Source: Membranipora membranacea
Lineage: Eukaryota > Bryozoa > Gymnolaemata > Cheilostomatida > Membraniporidae
Reading direction: 5' to 3'
DNA: 64,000 bases
Assembly: GCA_914767715.1 (NCBI GenBank)
Contig: OU612069.1
Span: forward strand, 19,527,387-19,591,386
In this document: positions 24,901 through 37,500 of the stretch, piece by piece
Layout: each line of letters starts with the position of its first letter
How positions within the stretch are numbered: the first letter of the stretch is position 1
The notes under the pieces: model-generated
Seen by the model: the letters and a program-made list of their open reading frames with translations, nothing else
Databases searched by the model: none
What the model was told of the DNA's origin: nothing
Program-made: the position numbers and the translations under genes

Positions 24901-26225
24901 TGCTCGATCATGTTTTGTGAGAAACAATAGAAATGGATGTTTTTAACCGAGCGAGCGGGAATATACATTCACTCTGTTTTTCACCCTAAACCTGACCATA
25001 GGAGAAATTTCTGACCGGAGTGCGGAAAAGTTACCATACCAAAGGTCAATCCAACGTCAAACGTCAGACAGCAATGCATTTGCAATCTATCAAATGGTAT
25101 ACTCTGCCAATAATTGGCTACTCATATCACCCCCTTGTAACAGGGCCAGAACTTTTGATTAAAAGTTGCATAATAATTATTTATTCTTTTAGATTAAACA
25201 AGATGAAAATATTAAACTTACCTCCCTGAAGCTGTATAGTCCAGATACAAAACTGGAAAACAAACAAAAAAAGGATTATAGCTGATTTTAATTACATTAG
25301 ACGCTCTAATACTACAAAATTATCATGAAGACCTATTTTATTCCTGGTTTGACGATAAACCGTAGTGGTAGGTTTTGGTATCTTTCTGTGCAGATAGCTG
25401 CGCTTTTTACCAAAAAATAGAAGACCCAACTTACTGAGATGATAATTAAAAAGGGTTCCAAAATTTATTTTCAGACCAGAGTTGAGAATTTTGCAAAGTT
25501 TTAAGGACTAATATAGGAGTAACCTACCTCGTTTTTCACCGAATATTGAGTTAAAGCAGAGACCTTCACCGATCAGACTGTCATGTACTTTCTTCATTAG
25601 TTTAGTATAACTCGAGTTTGTGACGACTCGAGGTAATGACTGTACGCTGCCTGAACTACTGGATCCATCATCCTGGAGAGAAACAATCAAGGGAGATAAC
25701 TCAACATGTGACAAGACTATCGGTAAACTAATTTTTATTGTTTTTAATGCAAAGCATAATTTTTTGTTCAAGTAAATCATGTTATCAAACAAATATCAGC
25801 AGAGGATTAATGAAACTGATCTACCAATAATATTGATTTGTGAATGAAAAGTGTCAGAATAACAAATTGAAGGAGTAACAGTTAAACAAAATGGCTGCCT
25901 TATATCGAAACAAAGTGCTGCAGTTAGTTGATAATTTCATAATAACAAACAAAAGTAAATACGTCATCACGATATATGACAGCGAAATTAAAATATGCAT
26001 GTGTCGAATCGCTGTATACTTAGTCACAAACAAATAAATATTATCATGCTAGATATCCTTGTGCTGGCCGCTGTTACCTGAACCAGTATCATGGGAATCT
26101 ATTATTTTTCAGTGACAATCAATGGTATCAATTTTTCAGCTTCGGAGTTGTAATGAAAAGATGCAGCCATGATCTTTGTAACTTACCGAGCCAATTTTAT
26201 TCCTGGAGCTGGCTCCAGCCCCCAT
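12951..26225 (-). CDS. Class V aminotransferase-like (cysteine desulfurase-like) PLP protein, complete, 15 exons
   Basis: Exons in order are 26187-26225, 25528-25672, 25222-25252, 23948-24064, 23361-23481, 19989-20120, 17397-17572, 16642-16774, 16055-16165, 15491-15745, 15167-15222, 14848-14913, 14463-14574, 13995-14138 and 12951-13154. All join in phase with AG acceptors and GT donors, giving 1,842 bases and 613 residues. Fold-type I landmarks of the NifS/class V family are visible: LDYTASGR (about 64-71), the His pair in YEHHSNILPW (160-161), Asp236 in FWDYATAAPY for the PLP ring nitrogen, Lys265 in SPHKFVGGPQTPG for the Schiff base, PGGGTVSY, REEGGTPA and RGGCACAGPYG (409-419). The acidic C-terminal 65 residues are extra. 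The exact substrate is unknown, but a PLP-dependent reaction is well supported. The start is in exon 1; MGAGASS would suit N-myristoylation, which is inference. Confidence 0.9.
13543..13957. mobile_element. MITE C, hAT-like, copy 1
   Basis: The ends are AGTGATGG... and ...GCAATCACTT, flanked on both sides by ATCGCAGCT (13,534-13,542 and 13,958-13,966). This is an 8-9 bp target duplication like those of hAT elements. It is about 415 bp long and non-coding, with shared phrases such as CCTTGTCA and CTCTGCTAGCCTTG matching the copy at 43,786-44,181. It lies in the last intron of the aminotransferase-like gene, with its right target duplication only about 20 bases from the splice donor (13,989-13,994). 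Confidence 0.75.
17680..17900 (+). mobile_element. tRNA-derived SINE, family 1, intronic copy
   Basis: A degenerate A box (GGTACAGTTGGCTAGAACGC) is followed by a good B box (GGGTTCGAATACC) and the family body CCCCAGGTGTGCTATGACCT. It lies in the intron between exons 6 and 7 of the aminotransferase-like gene, on the strand opposite to the gene. Confidence 0.75.
20225..21915 (+). mobile_element. Non-LTR retrotransposon (LINE) reverse transcriptase fragment, inactive
   Basis: Three frames in series cover a reverse transcriptase. Bases 20227-20688 hold ASRNGKAP...YELPAEFL, then DWRRGVIIKLPKKGD and NWRGITLL. Bases 20777-21064 hold NFIDFRKAFDSIHQESMW and SGVRQGCVISPLLF. At 21,080-21,490 is the catalytic AYADDVALF box, then SKAGSHINKKKMKVL. 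Stops and frameshifts separate them, and no endonuclease or LTR was seen, so this is a 5'-truncated dead copy. The F-D-F-R-K-A-F-D and Y-A-D-D motifs place it among LINE-type elements; the clade is not certain. It sits in the intron between exons 5 and 6 of the aminotransferase-like gene, antisense to it. Confidence 0.85.
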
Positions 26226-29200
26226 ATCGTCAGCCCGTTGTTATTTTCTGTCCGTCTTTCTGACAGATATGCTGTTTTAGCGCACACTGCTGGATCACTT
26301 GATGTTAGCCCTGATGTTGCCTTAATCCAGATGTGTTATTTTTATATGTGGCCTGTTACACACTCCCTGTAAAAAATAGAAACCTTAAAATTAAAACCAT
26401 CAGCAGAAAACTTTTAATGTGACTGTCATAATTCATGACAGTTGGAGTGGAGTACCCTTTGACAGCCTGTCAAATTCGGTAGATTTAAAGTGTCACTCAA
26501 ACTCTGCTGAAATATAAGAGCATTAGTCTCCAGTTTTCACACTTGAAATTGTTTGGATGACTTTTAGTCATAATAACTTTCATGAAAAGATACAGTATTG
26601 AAGATTGAGAGGCAAATAACACTGGCAGCACTCTAATGACTTCAAGTTGTAGATATTTGTGACGATTATGTAACAGGAATTGGTGACTTTGCTGACTTTT
26701 ATGATTGATATGTATAAACTAAGAATTTCAAGTGGCAGTTGGAAACGCAAACATTCTCTTGTAAATTTTAACCAATATTGATAATTGATAATGTGATTAC
26801 TATTACGGAGTTGCAAATTAGGATTAATAGTGATTAAAAGTTGAAAAGTCAATGCTCTTTATTTTAACTTTAACAAAACATTTATGTTCGCTGAGCTACG
26901 GTATTCAAATTTAAAACTATCTACAGGTCAGGGCTATTTTGAGCCCCTATTCAAAGCCCTCCCCCCTAGGCCAAGGTATGGCAAAATTCGCTGTTTATCT
27001 TGGTCACCAAGACTAGATTTTGAGGTGAATTCCTTCATCAGATTTAATTATGCCAATTGGTTGTGATCAGGTGATACAATCATGATTTAGCAAAGCAAAT
27101 TATTTAAAATTCCTCAAAATTTATAAGAGTGAATATTGATTTGAAGCTTACTGCTACCCTATATGAGTGCAATCTCTAAATCTTCACACCAATTGGGTTA
27201 ATTTTGGAGGTTTAAGTGGAGAATTGAACCAATTATTTATGTCAATTACTGTATAATTAAGTATAATCTTTTACGTAACAAATACTTCACCTTAAACTGG
27301 GCAGCAAAAGACTCATTTAGGATAGAAATAGTTTAGCCTTTAAACTTAATAAGCTCAACTTATTCTGTGCAGCTTTAGATATAACTTTAATATCTGTCAT
27401 CAAAGTCCTGAGCTACCGCAGAATGTCCCCCTAGTCTGGTACAACCAGACCTCAACCCTGGTACCCATAAACCCTTCTCTGGTGGTTCTAGAGCATGAAA
27501 TACACCCTGAGCCATTTATTTGTGATTCCAGCCTATGTTAAAGACAATGCTAGGCATTTTTCAGTTTCTCAAATCAATGCATGATGAGTAGGGTGTATAG
27601 ACCCGATGAAATTTCTTTGAGGTAAACCAATTCTCAAACAAATAAACATCGCATGAGTTATGAATACAGCTGCCAAAAACCAACTTTGCTCCATGTCTAG
27701 ATCCTAACCTTATGTCTCTTCATCAAATATGGAAATATGGTGTGAAACTGATGCATAATGCTGATTGTGATGATCTTCCTCTTTTTCAATTTATTTAAAT
27801 ACTTTTTACGGTATACTATTATTTTTATTGCAAAATTGATCAATAATATACATTTTCCTATGTAATAAGATGGATAATAAAGTGCTCATCAATCAATCAT
27901 ATATAAGAAGCACCTTAAACCTAGCCTTGCCCAAAAAGTGGCCTCTGCTCGTCAAAACCAATTAATCCTGTAGTGTAATGTACTTGTTGCAAGATACATG
28001 TTTACCATGCCGGTATTTGATCGACAAAATAATCAGAGCATATCTTTTCAACATTCTAGGCTATAGTGTTAAAAATAAGTTACACTTTTCACCTCATTTG
28101 ATGAGTACATGGAAACTTCCATCCTAATACAAGATCTCAATGAGAACAGAAATGTCCAAGTGGTATGAGGGAAAAGTGTCTCTAAAAACCTGTAAACACA
28201 CCTAACAAAAATTGATGTTTTAGGTGAATTAATATATTGTGCTTTTGGTTTGCTATATAGTAGAAAGCGTGCTAGAATGATGGATCATTGACGCAGCTCC
28301 ACTTTTCTTGTCTTTGAGAAGGGGTAAACAACTTGGGTTCAGGTCTCAGGGCCCCATAAAACTCTAGCATTCCGTTAAACAAATTTCAATCTAACATCTC
28401 TGTTCAAAACACCCTAAAATACGAATTGATCGTAGCAAATTTGCAGGTTTGCTGCCTTGTTTGTTTCGAGAATTTGCAAGAGGTTACAAAGTCATGTAAA
28501 CTACCACAATGTTTAAATCATATGGCGGATGGCGTATGGCGGATGGTTTCATAAGATGGTCGGCAATCATCAAATGTTTTAAAACAAAACTATTTTTGTT
28601 GGAGCTGCTGTTCTTTGGCTAGCTCAATGTATCAGTGATACCAATAGCAGGTCGCCATTGTCTTTTACTGTGGGCACATACCAGAACTAGGAAAAAAGAT
28701 GCTGTGAAATTGTAACCAATGCTTACCTCAAACTAATGTAGTAATCCACAGAAATCTTCAAAAGCTATAGTGATGTCAGTGGTACATCAGTAAAAATGGT
28801 GATTATCTTGAATAAATCTTCTTGCTGCTGCAACTAGTAGAAGCTTTTATATCCAAACTGCGCTTCACTCATTCAGATTTGCAACTGATCGCCGAAATAT
28901 AGCTTCCTTGGTACTCTAGCTTACTTTACATGAGCTGTTACGTTTGTTGTAGTTAGCAAGAGATATTCTAACAAAGTGAATGGCGTGTGCTTGGTACACC
29001 TTAGCCCTAAATCATACACTACAAGCGGGACGGTATCATATATAATCCTATTGTGACTTAGTACAGGGGGTATTAATTATGACAGAATTATTATACCAAT
29101 TCAATGAATACAAATAAACAGTTTTAAGACCTTGGTTTATAATTAAACAAACATAATTGTAGTGTGATATATTATCCAAGCAATAAGATAAAAGAATAAC

Positions 29201-29845
29201 CACGATATTACAGAGTGTAACGCTATGTGATTAGAGGGGGATTAGTGATGGTGTCTCTTTCTAACACTTGTGCGACAAGCCAGTGTAGGTGTCATGAGCA
29301 CCTATCAGCCTCTAGCAGCTGTCAGAAGTTATAAATAGCCCTGATTGTTGTTGAAATCAACAGACAAGTGTCTGAACCTATCGTATCATCTTAGTATATC
29401 GGTTACCAGATATGACCTAATTCAGTCTTTTATACTTTGATCATCAAATTTATTGATTATTCGAAAATTTTAATCAATGATGACAGGCCCCTGGGAATTC
29501 CAATCAGACTTAGTGTTGCATTGTGTGAATGATTCATTGGTGTTTGGATCATTTTGTCATCAGTTTGGATCATTTCTATTTGTCAACAGAAACTCAAACC
29601 TAAATTATAACATTGTCAGAGTTATCTCCTCTGCTTCACACAGTGATATACTTGTGTATGCTCCCAACATCTTGTCATAAAACCTTTCAACTGGGCAGCT
29701 TTGCAAGTGTTCTGATATTTCTCATCCAGTGCAGATGATAATAAACTGTCAAGCAGTGAACAACTTGGGATCATTCGACCATCTTGTTCTATTCAGATAT
29801 CTACAAACAACTATCAGAGAAAGGAAGTCCCTGGATATGGAGTAT
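26226..29845. other. Gene-poor AT-rich spacer
   Basis: Only short open frames without motifs are present. The part just above 26,225 should hold the promoter of the aminotransferase-like gene, but I see no clear TATA box or other core element. Nothing else recognisable was found up to the SINE at 29,846. Confidence 0.45.
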
Positions 29846-30076
29846 GGGAAATGGTGTAGTTTAAAGCACCGGGCTTCAGGATGCACGTGTTGAAGGTTGT
29901 GGATTTGAATCCCACTGCAGTCTACTGACTAATGGGAATTGTTTGACCCCCAGGTGTGCCTTGACCTGCCTACAAATTGAAAGCAAATTGACTCATTGCG
30001 GTTTTGCTATTAAGGCAATTTTGCCACCCTTTCTTAGGAATGTGGTGAGTGACTGATCTTTGCGATTTTAACCAAA
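29846..30076 (+). mobile_element. tRNA-derived SINE, family 1, diverged copy
   Basis: It carries the family head (GGCTTCAGGATGCACGTGTT, then GAAGGTTGTG, with a decayed B box GGATTTGAATCCC) and the body ACCCCCAGGTGTGCCTTGAC. It ends in GATTTTAACC, like the other copies. The A box is damaged, so it is unlikely to be transcribed. Confidence 0.7.
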
Positions 30077-31109
30077 AGGTGAAAAAACGAGATATCCCTG
30101 GGAAACAATGCACAATTTTTGTTGCAGTCAGGGGGTTTTCCACTAAGTAAACTAGGGTGTTGATGATCATTTTCATATCAACCAAAGTATTGGCATATTT
30201 TATAATATAACTTTCGATGTTATCTCATGTAGATAACATCACTTCAACAAACTTTATTATTTTTATTATATTATTTTATGTAATTGCTGAGTGTTAGCTT
30301 ATGAATTTGATCATCATAAATATGAACAGGGAGTTTTTATATCTAAGACAGATTCACATGAGAGCAAAAGATGCAGTAGAGTTTGAACAAAAGTCTAAAT
30401 CTGACTGTCACATAGCCGTAATTGTTACGCATACACAGAAAAACTTTAGTGTTGTGTCAGGAAGAGTCAGGAATGTTTTGGCGCTGAACAAATAACTGGT
30501 CCAAGAATTAGCAATATTTTTTTATATATTGTGATATCATCGGAGGTGTTCAAACTTTTTTAACTGGCAGCCAGCATGATTGAACTAGAAACGAAGTGTG
30601 ATTCTTACGCACATGAGATAAAAATTACCAAAAGATTTAATTCGATATTTATTATATTAAATTGCATAATATGTTTATCATCTTAATATAGAGAAAAAAC
30701 GATGAACTTTGGATATTACATAATTATAACAATTAATATAGACTCAATTTTATTGCAACACAGAATAATTATATACAAACTGTAATAAATTAACAGATAT
30801 AGATCAGTTTTGGATTATTTTGTGAACCCTTTTTAAGTTTTTAAGAACCTTTGCTGGTAATGAATTTGATTGTAATTGATGAGGTTTTTGCATTTGAATA
30901 TATATCGGATTCAGTTTGAATTTTAATGGAAAATACAAGCTTTTTCGCGATAGAGCGAATTTTTAGAGGGATAATTATTAGTTGTCTTCCGTTTGTACAA
31001 GACGAGACAATCCTTATTTATATCATAATCTTAGTTGACAACTGTCATATTACTATTGGCTTAGGGGTGAATGCTTTCAATTTCCAGCCAGTTGCAAGCA
31101 GCTTGCTAA

Positions 31110-31380
31110 TGTGCACTCTGGTATGCTCTGTTCCGGTGTGAGGACCTATCTCTTCCCTGTAACCGTGTAGGTCAGGTGACCTTTATGCTCAGGTATGCTT
31201 GGCTTTGGTATAAGAATCCAACAATTCTGTCTGACTTGGTAGGTCACCTGACCTTTATGCGCTGGTATGCGCTGCTCACAATGGTATGAGTATCAATTGT
31301 TTCCATGCAGTTGTGCAGGTCAGGTCACCTTTATGCTATTGTATGTTCTGCTCAAGTATGAGGCCCCTGCTATGCCCTGC
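31110..31380. repeat. Degenerate tandem repeats (about 75 bp) with AGGTCA palindromes
   Basis: Three or four loosely repeated units share AGGTCA..TGACCTTTATGC followed by a GGTATG(C) phrase. The cores are AGGTCAGGTGACCT (31,169-31,182), AGGTCACCTGACCT (31,241-31,254) and AGGTCAGGTCACCT (31,317-31,330). The first two are perfect palindromes of the AGGTCA half-site with a 2-base gap. They could be a satellite remnant or a cluster of nuclear-receptor-type sites; the sequence alone does not decide. Confidence 0.55.
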
Positions 31381-34300
31381 GATTGTTAAATTACAGACCC
31401 TGTTTTGATATTTTAGACTAGTTATGTAAAAGTCATTCAGTCTAACTTCCTCATGGATCGATAAGGCGAAGTATGACGGGGATACATGGCCTCATAATCA
31501 ATGATTAGTATAAGTGCGAATAATTACCGTCCATTAGCTAACATGCCCATTACCATTCATCTTTGGATGTTGATGGTTTGTGTTTGTCTGTCAGCCATTT
31601 AACAGGCGGAAAATTTTCTTCTGTTTGCCAGTTAAAGAGATTTGTCTCTTTGACTACGCCTAAACAGTGTACAGCTTAGTCAATCCGTTCAAACCTCTTC
31701 TGCCTATCTGACAAAGGAAATGGTCTGCCACACATGCAATTACCAACAGCCAATAATTTTTCTGACCGTCAATCAAAAACTTTTTTTCTATTCCTTTCTG
31801 CGCAACCAGTACAGATTCCCCACCCATTAATATTGATATTCGGACAGCTTTGCAAGATAGCAGTTTCAATCTATGCAAGTATGTTTGTGAAGGTTAACGT
31901 GACAGTCCTATAAGAAATGTGGATATATTACACCAGTAACTCGATTATTGTGAGTTCATAGGACAAATAAAAGTAATAAAAAAAATGAAAATTTTTGAAA
32001 ATAGCATTATTTTAGTTTTTTTAAAATATTTTAGCAAGGATCATAGTGGATCATAGTGGTCAGGGGGCGGCGATAAATCACTAAGATCCTCTATGATCCC
32101 AATTTTCAGACTTTTTGGCGCAGTTTTACTGCAACAAGGCTCACAAGCTGTTTCATTTCATATGCTCTAATGACTTTTTAGCCTAAGTTTTTTAAAACCA
32201 TACCAAGCATGGCCTAATAGGACTGTCACTTTAAATTATGGCGTGAGAGAGAAGTGCTCAAGTGATTCAGTTACAATGAAATAAGGCTAAAGAACTGAAG
32301 TATACAGACCCACCATCGTCTGCCTATACGTCATTGTCCATAGGATGAAAACTTTCATTGGATTTTATATTTCCTAAGTTCACTCAACAAAAGTTCTGGT
32401 CATTGAGTTAAAATCCATGAATATTTTCATCCTGCATACGTAGGGTAATGTGGATATGGGTTTAGGACTTCATTGTTAGCCTGTTTGGTACAAAGCATTC
32501 TGAATATCTTAATTCCAGAGGTTATGTCGGCAGTTGGAGATATGAGGTCATTTACTGATGTTACAAAGTTGAGATTAAAAACACCTCTATACAATTTATA
32601 GGCACTCTGGTTGCCTTCACAGTGTAAAAACATTACTAAGCTAATTGTTCGCTTTTACAGCCAAGGACTATCCTACTGCTTAAAACATTAACCAGTGGGT
32701 TAATTTTCAGTTTTTCTAGTCTGGTTACAATACGCAGTCTACTAAGATGACTCGGCTGGTCGTTTTTTTTTGCAGTCAGGGAGATCATCTTCGGATGATG
32801 GTTGATGCAATAAAATGTATATATATATATATATACATATCTACACTGACCATAAACAAGAGCATGTTTCATACTCGATGCTAATAAAGTACTATTTTGA
32901 TAATGCTATATGTTTTCAAGGTTCAAAGGTCGCTGGTATCAGTGAGGACAAAGTGTGCTCTCTCATTTCTTCATGTTTATTGAAGATCAGTAATAGATTT
33001 TTTCCTCCTGTTTAAATCCTTGATCAATGAAATAAAGCCCTTCATACGATGATTGGCTTATTTCATGTAAGCTGTACACAAAACAATACATATCTGATAT
33101 TTTTTACATTTCACCTTGAGGTGTTTGGTAGTGATAATACACCTAACTAGGTTTCACAGCCATTAGGAAGAACAAGGTTGTGATATATTTTACTTTAACA
33201 CTTACAATATAGTGTGACCATGGCACTGCCTTGAACAAATCAATTAGGTTATAAACCCTAATAGCCTGCACTTCTTTTATTTACATGAAACAACAAACTA
33301 GATGAGTCTTGATGATTTTTTGCTAATCTAGCTACAAACAGAAGCCTTTAATCCTAACCCTTAGGTGCCCTCAGAGAAGAAGGCCAGCTATCCTGTTAAG
33401 AATACTATTATCTGGTAATATCACAGAGTAATGAATAATAATTAGTATGATATGTAAGGGTTTTATTTAACATCAAGCAATTAACAAATGAGATTGAGGA
33501 TAGCGGACCAATGTAAACTTGTACATCAACCTCGTTCTGACTTGCTCTTTGGATGTTTTAAAACCATATCATCATTTTTTGATCACTTTCCCTTTTGCTG
33601 GCTACATTATGCAAGTGCATTATTACCATTATGATCAACATGATAAACTCAACCAGATACAACTTACTGTTAACCCCTATCCATCAAATTTCGTAAATTG
33701 AAGTGAATGATCGGATGAGGCTGCCACCAGACTGCTACTGACCATATAACTTAGTTATGCATAAATGAGCCTGCCATGTCACGCCAGTCACAAAGACTTC
33801 CAGAGAGGTAACATAATATCACGATGTCTTGATCCTCGCTTTCTCTTTGTTACCTTGCGTTAGAACCAGAACAAAAAAACCTCTCAACAGCCAATCGAAA
33901 TTATGCCATGAGTAAAGAAATCAAAACTAAAATCAAAGCTAAATATTTATCTATACGGCTCTCTGTAAAATAATGGACTAGGCTAGTTGTTACTGGGAAG
34001 GCCTGCAAATATGGTTCTTTATATTACAATTTTATAATTGCTTTTTAGTGCTTTATTTTAGACATTTTAGACTGCTGTTATAACAAACAAATTTATGTAT
34101 GCAGCTTTGAAAACAGCAAGCAAGAAGGGACGTTAAGTTGATAAGAGAACGAAGTTGATAGACCAGCCCTCTTTCTTAGAGAACAACCAGTGATAAATAT
34201 GTAATAGGAATATTCAATGTAGCTAATCTCGGAGCCAAAATGCATCTATCAGGATAATGTCGTTTTGTGTCACCACCACAGGGGTATAACAGGTTAGTTA

Positions 34301-34490
34301 GTAGGATTAAACAAAGCGTGTTTTTTTTATTCAGAGGTGTTTTATATCTTTTGGATCTATGAGGAATGTTGGGTGGTCAAAATCAGCACCCTCTCTAAGT
34401 ATAAAGAAAACAGTAGTGATAAATAGAAGATGAGAACTCTGAGGCTATTGGCTGTTTTGACCCCTCGAAGGAATGTCAAATATCTGTCGA
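31381..34490. other. Gene-poor spacer upstream of the TSP1 gene
   Basis: No supported gene. A short ATG with a splice donor after 11 codons (MSRQSQRLPER at about 33,777-33,811, then GTAACA) could be an isolated first exon, but no partner exons were found. A (TA)n run lies at about 32,815-32,836. Confidence 0.4.
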
Positions 34491-34497
34491 TTGTGAG

Positions 34498-34505
34498 TAT
34501 AAAAG
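34498..34505 (+). promoter_or_regulatory. TATA box
   Basis: TATAAAAG lies 58 bases before the predicted ATG at 34,563, leaving room for a transcription start near 34,530 and a short leader. It is the clearest core promoter in the window and supports the chosen 5' end of the TSP1 gene. Confidence 0.65.
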
Positions 34506-34562
34506 AAACTTCTGTGGGTGGGTACCAGCATTTCCTAGACTGACTGCCAACACAACCCCATC

Positions 34563-37500
34563 ATGGATTTGGCTTGGAATCTACTTGTTCCTGTTGGTTA
34601 GTACCTAAAATGATTTATCCAACAAATACATCTTTATTATTGATCTTCATTCTCACTGTCTCAGTCTTATTTTTATATGTGAAGATGTTTCAGTAAAAAC
34701 TTCCTATATTTTTGATGAGCACAAATTCATTTCCGCTGATGATTATTTAGTAGATTAAGCTTGAAATTTGTCATCGATTTCTACATAAGGTATTGCAGAT
34801 GTGAATTTACCCCTCTAACTTTTGGTTTCTTTTTTATAGAATTCAAATCTATATATTCGTTCGGTCCAGAATAGGCAAGTCATATTAACCTCAGATTCAA
34901 TAATGCGGTAGGTAGGTAGGTAGAAATCATCTCCAATTAAATTTCAATTAAATTATTGCTACCTATGTTTTTTTTTTACTTTTCAGGAATAGCTGTCTGA
35001 CGCTATCTGTGAACTCTCAAGATGGTAAAACATTCTGTTTAAATTTTCAATCATTGTCTTTGCTGTCTTAAAAAATGTATCCATAGCCTGCAAGCTGGAC
35101 AGATCAAGGAAGTTAGTCTATATGGTCTGGGAAGGTGTTTAACTAACTTAGTCACGCATTAACCTTGCATCAGAACAATGACTGTAAATCCCCAAATCTT
35201 CAATGAACCCATCACTCAGGGGTGTGTTAATAAGCAGTTCCAATGCCTGCACTGGCAAAATTTAGTCAGCGAGTATCAGTATCATTACCATCTATAAATT
35301 TGCTAAGCCAAATTCAAGTTTGAAAATATAATTATGATAGCTGTGAAAGGTATTGAGTATTTATTTTAGCATTCGCCCTTGAGAACATTTTTCATTCTTC
35401 TACCATCAACTGCCCGATCCTGTAGTCGAAAATCAGTGGTCATATGATTGGACTAAAATTATATCCGGTGTATCAATTACAGTGCAAAATGGATGGTCGT
35501 TGGACAGACTGGGCTCACACAGCATGCTCAATGACCTGTGGCGAGGAAACAGGTATAAGAACAAGGACCTGTACAAACCCTGCATCTGTAGGATGTGGAG
35601 TGACTTGCCCTGGTGCTGATGCAGAGGATGAAGCTAAAAATGGCAATCTTGGTCCCGTGAATATGACACAAATAAGATTAGTTCAATATTTATAATTATA
35701 AACAGTTAGACAGAAACACCCATTTGACTTCATAAGTTCATTCGGTCTCGAATTTTGACAGCATAAATTGCCTACAAATTTCCCATAAATTCCCCATAAA
35801 TCTCCATAAATTCCCCATAAATTTTCCATAAATCTCCCATAAATTCCCCATCAATTTTCCATAAATTCCCCATAAATTCCCCGTAAATTCATCATAAATT
35901 CCCCATAAATTCCCCGTAAATTCACCATAAATTCCCCATAAATTCCCCATAAATTCCCCATAAATTGTCATAAATTCCCCATAAATTTCCCATAAATTTT
36001 CCATAAATTCCCCGTAAATTCTCTGTAAATTCACCATAAATTCAAAATAAATTCCCCATAAATTCCCCATAAATTCACCACAAATTCCCCATAAATTCCC
36101 CATAAATACGTCATAAATTTCCCATAAATTCCCAATAAAATACTGACTCCATTACTTCTAAAAGAGGGACCTTCCATGAATTTAACAACTATTTATCTGT
36201 GTAAATTTGATCTCTACAAATAAAATAAATAGTTACTTTAAATTATTATTGATGGTAATTATTAGCATTTCATTCTTTTCTTAATGATGACCTTTTTGTC
36301 TTGATGAAAATACCACGTTTTAATAACAATAATGTGCCCGTTAGATGATCGATTTAATGTTTTAAACCAGCATTGAAGGCTAGTATAGATTAGTTAACTA
36401 TGGCTGTTGATGTGTTAATCACCAATAACTTATAGAAGAATCGGACATTATTGAATGAGCTCTGAAAAACGACATTCTGAATAGATGGAATTTTTTTCAA
36501 GAGAAGTAGATTTATTAGGGAATAATAGGGAATTATCATCTGTAGCTGGGTACTTGGTGTCATTATAATGACATATTATTGATCAATACCTGGTGACACT
36601 GATTTCAGTGTCCTGTGGATGGAATATGGTCTGATTGGGCAAATGCTGTGGAACTGGTGTGTTTACCTAAACCAGAACATGTACCCCACCAATGAATGGC
36701 GGAACAGACTGCAGGTGAACCACACAAGATTCTAATTATTTCAGTGCCTGACCATGATACAAGAGCGTTATTGTGGCTATGATCATCATCTTCAGTATTA
36801 TTTTTCCATACCTCAACGATTAAAAGATAATACATCATTAGTTAGTAAGTGAGTAAGTTAGTTAAATTACAAAGTATAACACAGTACTGCATTATCAAAC
36901 AACTGAGCCCTGGCACATTGCTCAAGAAAAAATGAGTTTTTTAGGTGTAAAAACTCTGTATATTCGAATTGATTCATTATTTATTTTCAGTGCCCTATTA
37001 ATGGAGGATATTCGCAATGGGTGGCTCTTGGGTCTTGTTATGTGACATGTGGTTCTGGAACTCAGACAAGAACACAGACTTGTACTAAGCCAGTGCCCCA
37101 GCTTAATGGGAATGACTGCACAGGGTCAAGCATAGATACAAACTATGTGTGCGATACTAATATTAATGTAAGTATCTTAAAATCTTTGCCTTCATTTTAC
37201 CACACGTCAAAAATGCACTAATACTTTTGACTGTCCAAAAGTCATCACAGTATTTTTTTCTGCAGTGAGTCTGTTGTATATATATACTTTTATTGTCAGC
37301 AACAATTCATTATTACTAATGTTTTTCACGATGTGACATAAATGGCAAGAAAGAAATCAGGTTAATAAAAAAATCAGGTTAAAAAGAAAAAAGTTAATTA
37401 GGTGAAATTAACTAAATTGCACCGCACTGCAGATCTCATTGGAAACCCATGATTGTGTCGATTCTGCTTGCAAGCAGAGAGCAACCTTGTGCAGATATTT

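Noticed and set aside
26169-26372. Plus-strand 67-codon frame
   Set aside because: It is antisense to the first coding exon of the aminotransferase-like gene, which fits in phase and carries the start codon.
33777-33811. Possible first exon, 11 codons and a GTAACA donor
   Set aside because: No downstream exon in phase was found, and the donor is ordinary enough to occur by chance.
35738-36103. Minus-strand 121-codon frame with Gly-Asn-Leu-Trp-Gly-Ile-Tyr repeats
   Set aside because: It is the translation of an 11-bp minisatellite inside an intron of the TSP1 gene.
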